Assembly (NCBI GenBank): GCA_013399855.1
Contig: VXAY01004098.1
Span: 441,381 to 505,380 of the forward strand
Length of the DNA: 64,000 nt
Reading direction: 5' to 3'
From: Oxyruncus cristatus
Taxonomy: Eukaryota > Chordata > Aves > Passeriformes > Cotingidae
Translations under genes and position numbers: made by a program
The notes under the pieces: generated by a model
Seen by the model: the letters and a program-made list of their open reading frames with translations, nothing else
What the model was told of the DNA's origin: nothing
Databases searched by the model: none
Shown: piece by piece, positions 58,798 to 64,000 of the stretch
Layout: each line of letters starts with the position of its first letter
How positions within the stretch are numbered: the first letter of the stretch is position 1

Positions 58798-61700
58798 CTG
58801 TAGAAGGTAAAGAAAAAAGGTTATTTAACTTGCATTAGGCAAAGAAAGTTGCCTCTCCCTGTACACTGATATGCTGAAATTCTGTGTGCATGAATATTAA
58901 CATACAGCACCTCATGACTTTCAGATGAACCAGAATTCACTCAGGGTCCCTCTGTTTGGGATTCCAGCAATACTGCTCTAGAACACCAAACACTCAGGGT
59001 CTGAACAAGGGAAGTATGAGATCCAACACTGTGTCCATTTCTCAAAACCCCAAAGCATCACAAACACAGAAGGAGCTCATAATGAAATGTGAAAATATGA
59101 TTTCCTTTATCATCTTATAACGAAAAAAGAAATTAAGACAAAGCCTAGACAAGTTCACACTCAAATCCTTGTTGGATGGTGGGAAATACAGCACTGGCAA
59201 ATCAATAAGGCTCAATAAGGTAAGTTAAACACAGAGAGCTAATAATCTGAAATGCGCATTGTTTTTGATGTCTCCACGTTCACACCTGGGCAGTCGAGAG
59301 GAACTCACTCTAATGTCACTTCAGGAATTGAAATCATCAATGTAAACTGTGTCCAGAGCGTATCATATGTTTTCACACCCAGATCTGTGAATATTTTCAA
59401 AACTCTTGCCCAAAGACTAAGTACCTATTTGCAGTTGTATCCAAAAGTATCACCAATTCTTAAAAGTTTCTAAACGTTCTAGTGTTCTACCAAGCTTTTT
59501 GAACAGAATGTCAACATTTCTTTAATGCATAGTAACTTATGATTTCAATCTTCTCAACAAAAGAACCAAACAAGACCACTAAGTTAAAATACTTACTAAT
59601 CTAAATTTTGCTGCTTACTTATCTGCATTATAATTAGGATCAGGCAAACCTAGTTAGGTAAAATACAATCTAACATAAACTTGTGCTACTCCCTTGCACT
59701 GGGTCCAACCAGTTTTCTAAGTGTGGAACCAGCAAGATCGAAGAGAATGTTGCTGCATGTTTCTGCACAAGTGGAAGATGAGATTTTCCTTCCTCCAAAA
59801 ATTTTTCACAGTGACAGGCAAAGTCATCCGATTTTTGTGATATTATCACAAAAGGCAGAGAAATCATTAAGATTCTACACAAGGTTTCCACAAGAATCAT
59901 AACTTTTCCATCAACTAACATTTACATTAAGTCTTTATAGGGAAACTGCTATCCAAAGGAAAAATTTAACTAGTTCAAAACACAAACATAAACCCATAAT
60001 CTACAGCAAGTATTTTCTAAACTTTCCCATCTCTTAGCTCAACTTTTCTCAACTCTTCATCTTTGGAACTCTCCCTTGGGTTGTTGTCCAGACTCTGGTG
60101 CAGTCACATAGGCCTTGTCCCTTAAACAAGCTGAGGAAGAAATATAGCCAGACATTGAGCCGGAGGAAAACCAGAGGCAGACTAAAAATATTCCAAGGGG
60201 TGCGTATTTGAGTGATGCTCAGCTGGAAGGCCTCTATATTTTAAAGACAGCTGTGCTAACAAATCATTGTAGTATCCAGCTGAACATATATCACCTCCCA
60301 ATAATTCTGTCAAGCATTTCTGTCACAAGCACCCACTATTAACAGGAACAGCTCTTCACATGGATACGTTTTTCAGAATCAAGAGCAAAAAAAAATGCTT
60401 CTCAACCTCAGATCCAAGAAATAGCTAGACGGATGGCAATCACCCTGTGCCACGCCACAGAACCAAGAGAATAACAAGGTTCCATACAGTTATTTAAGCA
60501 AGATTTATACCCTAATTGGTTTCCTTCCATCTATTCAGTATACACCCAGCCAGTCTACTATGAATGTCCTTCCTATTCATATTGTCTTATTTCCTGTGTT
60601 GTCTTCACTGTTCAGTTTCTTCTTTTCTGTTGCTGCTTCTCCAATTTCTCATGGGCCTGCACCTATATTATGTTCATTACCTGCTCACCTGCTCATTTCA
60701 TCCCACCACCTTCTACCTAAAGCACACTCCCACCATTCACACAAACCTTTGCTACTCATCAATTTGTAGCCAAGATTGTATCAGCAACTGGAAGATTTTT
60801 TTTTTTTTGGTAGGAGGCAGAGGGGACTAAGGGGTGGCTGAAATAAACTGCCTCTCTCCTCAGGCAACACACACATAAGATGGAACCCTCTGGCTCTCTG
60901 GGAAAAGTCCAGACACCCTTTGTGCCTGTGCTTTTCAGGACTGTATTATCACACACTTCAGCCTCTGATCAGCTGCGAGCCAACCGGCCTGAAGAGTCAG
61001 TTCACCGCTGGCTACTGCAAGAACTGGCATTCGTTTTCTCCACTTCCTGCTTTCACCATCCACCTGACCATCACTCCACCACAAATTCCTGCTTCTTATG
61101 ATTCAGGCATGTACTTTCTCTATTCTATCCTCTCCCCAGATTCCTCACTGTCTCTGTAAGACAGGCACTCCTTCATCGTCCTTCTATCCTCTTCACCCAG
61201 GAGACAAGGAAGCTTCCACCACTACTTCCCAGCTTCCCAAATGTGCCCGCTGACACCATCTCTTCCCTGCTACTCCCGCTGCTGCCTGGTGGTGTTCAGG
61301 ATGGTGCAGTTTCACCAGCAGTGACAGCACAGCAGACCCTTCACCTGCACACTGTGTAACTCTGGGACCTCTTCTGTAACAGCCAGGTCTTCTCACCTAC
61401 AGCGGCACAACAAAAGCTCTGTCTCCACACAAACTGAAGATGCCTCCTGGGCACATGGACTTTCAAATCTGAGTTTTAAAAAGGCCACAGACTTTTGTTT
61501 TTGTGCTTTTTCCAAACAAGAAGAAAAAACTTCAATGCTTTCACTCAATGAGTTTCTCACTAAATAAGATTTCTCATAATGTGCTTTGGCACCCAGACCC
61601 AGACAACAAATTAACGTACACAAATTCTTACCCCTGTGCTAGGCCATAAACATTTTAAAAGTGCTCCACAAGGGCACAGACCCCACACCCACAGAAATTT

Positions 61701-61830
61701 GCTGCAGGAAGAGAACCAGAAGAGGATGCAGGCATTTAAAACAGGAATTAACTGAACTATTTAAAATAATTAAGGTGCTCAAATCAAAACCTGTAGTCCA
61801 AAAGGCATCAAGTAATTCCTCCATGGTTGA

Positions 61831-61833
<3 letters not shown>

Positions 61834-61867
<34 letters not shown>

Positions 61868-61881
61868 AACAACAACAACAA
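61834..61881. repeat. Poly-A followed by (CAA)n
   Basis: Thirty-two A residues, then ccaacaacaacaac-type sequence and another A run. It could be the tail of an old retroposed element, but no element body is recognisable upstream. Confidence 0.75.
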
Positions 61882-62949
61882 AAAACCCCAGAAAAAAAAT
61901 CCTGAAATCACTTCAGGGATGGAGCATTCTAACCAGGAGATGAAAAAAATACTGTTTCTCCCTGTTTGCTCTTCTTCTGACCAGAGGGTGAGCACAGGGG
62001 CACAAGATGCACCCACACAAAGGAAGGAATAGCAACTGCACCTCTGTGACACAAGAAATACCAGAGCTGCTTCTTGCAAGCACCACAGCGAAGAACATCT
62101 TCAAATTCCTTGGCAAGCACCCTAAGCTCTGTGGTTAAGGCTAAGAAGCAATTCCAGCAGTTCATTTTCCTGCAAGATTTCAAGAAGGATGGAAACTCCT
62201 CTCAGTTCTTCCAAAACATTCTATCTGACACTTACCTCAGGAGCAATTTCTGGCATCGAAGCCGACAGAATTAATTTCTCAGTTGGGTTTGGGAACCCAA
62301 ACTCTCAAAGAAAAGCAGGTGCCCAGCCATGTCCCTACACTTAAGTCCCTCTCAGCTATGTGTCTCTTTCTTCAAATCTCGGTAACTCTGGAAATGCTCT
62401 TCTACCACTGTAGCAAAAAAAGCCAAGGCACCCAGAATCAGGTTTTATACCTCTGAAAAGAACTAAACATCTCCATCTTTTACTTGGCTTGGGTCCATGC
62501 CAGCTTCACATTGATTGAGAATTAATACAACTCTGAAATACACTTAATTCTGTCCATACAGTTATTTGTTACCAACTGATTTTTACCTGTTTACTCAGAG
62601 ACTTGGCTGGTTTTGGCATTATGGAAGTCAAGGCAACATTTTCATGTGGAAGGACAGATGGAAAATTACATATTAATGGCAGAAATTGTATTAATATTAG
62701 CAATAAAATAACCTTCCAAAATAAAAATGATCATAAGAACAATCAGTCAAGAAAAGCAATGAAGACTAGTCCTGCCCCACTACAGATCCTTGATTCAATA
62801 GATCTAGCATGGTACTGAAGATTAAATAAAAAGAAACAGACAAGCTGTCAGGTTGTAAAGAGGGAGCAACTTTAAAAATAGAGTTCCTTAGAAGAAAGAG
62901 CTTTAATATTCCACAGAAACTGTCAGTTTCTCTGCTCTCACCGAAAAAT

Positions 62950-63001
62950 AAGGAAAAAAAAAGAGGAAAATGGGAAAAAAGGAAAAAGAGAAAAAAGGGA
63001 A
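62950..63001. repeat. Purine-only A/G tract
   Basis: A run of about 50 bases with A runs separated by GG/GGG, similar in type to 56715-56760. Confidence 0.7.
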
Positions 63002-63601
63002 ACTTCAGAAAAGCCATCCTTATAAAAAAGAAATACATAACATAGTCCTTTGTCTACTCCTAATTCGCAATAAGGTCACAAACCAGATATCCTCGCAGCA
63101 AAACCCTGACCCTTCCCAGAGAAATCAAGGCATAAACAGCAGAACTCCCCACGTGCAAGTGCTGGCCCCTACCCACGCTGGGATGACTTAGTGTACAGCC
63201 ATAACCACGCTCCCGTCGTGCATTGCTACATCCCATTAAAAACTGCGGCACGCCTGGCATGTCCCAATTGGGTCAGAGCCCCGAGACAGCCGGGGCTCCC
63301 GGGCAGCTCCGGGCTCAGTCCACGCCGCTGCTGCAGTGCCACAGCTCTCCTCAGGTGACCCACTGGTGGCCAGTGCAGGGCACGCACACACTCACTCACA
63401 CACACCAAAGGCGAAAAAATTACACTTCTGCAGTGCCCAATTCCTGTCTTGAAAATAACCCCCGTTGTTACAATTAGGTGTATAAATGGAAAAATAAAAA
63501 CGATGTTACAAATGTGACAGTGTAATCATTTAGCTGTTTATTTCTTGATGCAACCGCCTCAGTTTTGGCAGGAGGATCAGTGCTGTTTTCACTGCAATTC
63601 C

Positions 63602-63603
<2 letters not shown>

Positions 63604-63635
<32 letters not shown>

Positions 63636-63647
63636 AANTCCAAAATT

Positions 63648-63679
<32 letters not shown>
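63604..63679. repeat. Two long A runs flanking an ambiguous base (N at 63638)
   Basis: Thirty-one As (63604-63634), a short spacer containing an N, then about thirty As (63650-63679). It is a likely site of length and base-call error. Confidence 0.9.
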
Positions 63680-63681
<2 letters not shown>

Positions 63682-63859
63682 CAACCAACTCAAGTCTTTT
63701 CCCTCTTTTGCTGCAGTTCAGTGGTGGGGCACTTGCAGAAACCGACTAAAGAAGTAGGGTTTATCCAGGTTTCATAGGGATGTTGTGCGTCAGATTCTTA
63801 ATGAATCCTAAATTAGGTAAATAATCGATCCCAGGCGCACCTTTGAACCAGCACCAAGG

Positions 63860-64000
63860 GAGATCTCAAGGGGAATGGGGGCCTCCTCGCGGGGCGGATG
63901 GGCGAAGAAAGCTGCGGACGAGCTCCCGGCGCCGCCGAGCCAGCGCTGCCCGAGCTCCCGGCCGGGACCAGAGGAAGGAGATGGCGGGGCAGGAGGGGAC
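63860..64000 (-). promoter_or_regulatory. ZFX: CpG island edge, probable ZFX promoter or 5' exon
   Basis: The last 140 bases turn sharply GC- and CpG-rich (cggcgccgccgagccagcgc and similar), unlike the AT-rich sequence before. This lies upstream of ZFX on its strand, and the start-codon exon requires an upstream non-coding exon. ZFX promoters in mammals are CpG islands. The island continues beyond the window. Confidence 0.55.

Larger units (their letters stand above)
58798..63859 (-). other. ZFX: ZFX 5' region: intron(s) upstream of the start-codon exon
   Basis: About 5 kb between the start-codon exon and the CpG island at the window edge. No coding exon was recognised. Non-coding 5' exons could be hidden here. 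It contains a 32-A run followed by a (CAA)n stretch at 61834-61881, a GGGAAAAAA purine tract at 62950-63001 and long A runs around an ambiguous base at 63638. Confidence 0.55.

Noticed and set aside
61661..62032. Lysine-rich 123-codon plus-strand frame and its Phe-rich antisense
   Set aside because: Created by translating the poly-A/(CAA)n tract.
1..64000. Search by eye for tRNA, rRNA, snRNA and CRISPR-like arrays
   Set aside because: No cloverleaf with A/B boxes, no rRNA core phrases and no regularly spaced repeats were found. The only regular repeats are microsatellites and homopolymers.

Overview
This is eukaryotic nuclear DNA, most likely from a bird. Three things point that way: compact genes with canonical GT-AG introns, three CR1 LINE fragments carrying the avian-type 3' end, and a ZFX-type zinc-finger gene that retains all 13 fingers. 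Most of the window is intergenic or intronic and AT-rich. It has three CpG islands, and all the protein-coding sequence I can support lies on the minus strand. Exon boundaries below were worked out by hand from splice signals, reading phase and family similarity.

Layout, left to right. 1-8.7 kb: no gene recognised. 8.75-10.33 kb: two CR1 fragments, tail to tail. 11.05-20.54 kb: a complete eight-exon gene for an organic solute transporter alpha-like membrane protein (SLC51A/OST-alpha family, 373 aa), with a CpG-island promoter at about 20.0-20.9 kb. 21-39.7 kb: about 19 kb of intergenic sequence with one orphan CpG island (33.95-34.35 kb) and a small CR1 remnant. 39.76-42.5 kb: the long 3' UTR of ZFX. 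42.5-58.77 kb: the seven coding exons of ZFX (794 aa, acidic activation region plus 13 C2H2 fingers). One ZFX intron holds an antisense-oriented retroviral-type solo LTR and a probable Tigger-type DNA transposon end. 58.8-63.85 kb: the 5' non-coding part of ZFX. 63.87-64.0 kb: the edge of a CpG island that is probably its promoter.

The two genes are not expected to work in one pathway. ZFX is a nuclear transcriptional activator that binds downstream of CpG-island promoters. The SLC51A-like protein should be a plasma-membrane carrier subunit for steroid or bile-acid-like solutes. Their adjacency is informative: human SLC51A lies beside PCYT1A (3q29), and human ZFX lies close to PCYT1B (Xp22). 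The SLC51A-like gene here therefore looks like a genome-duplication sister (ohnolog) of SLC51A, kept beside ZFX in this lineage.

The main points for a second look are that synteny, a Cys-to-Tyr change at a zinc ligand of ZFX finger 3, and an in-frame 153-bp candidate cassette exon in the SLC51A-like gene.
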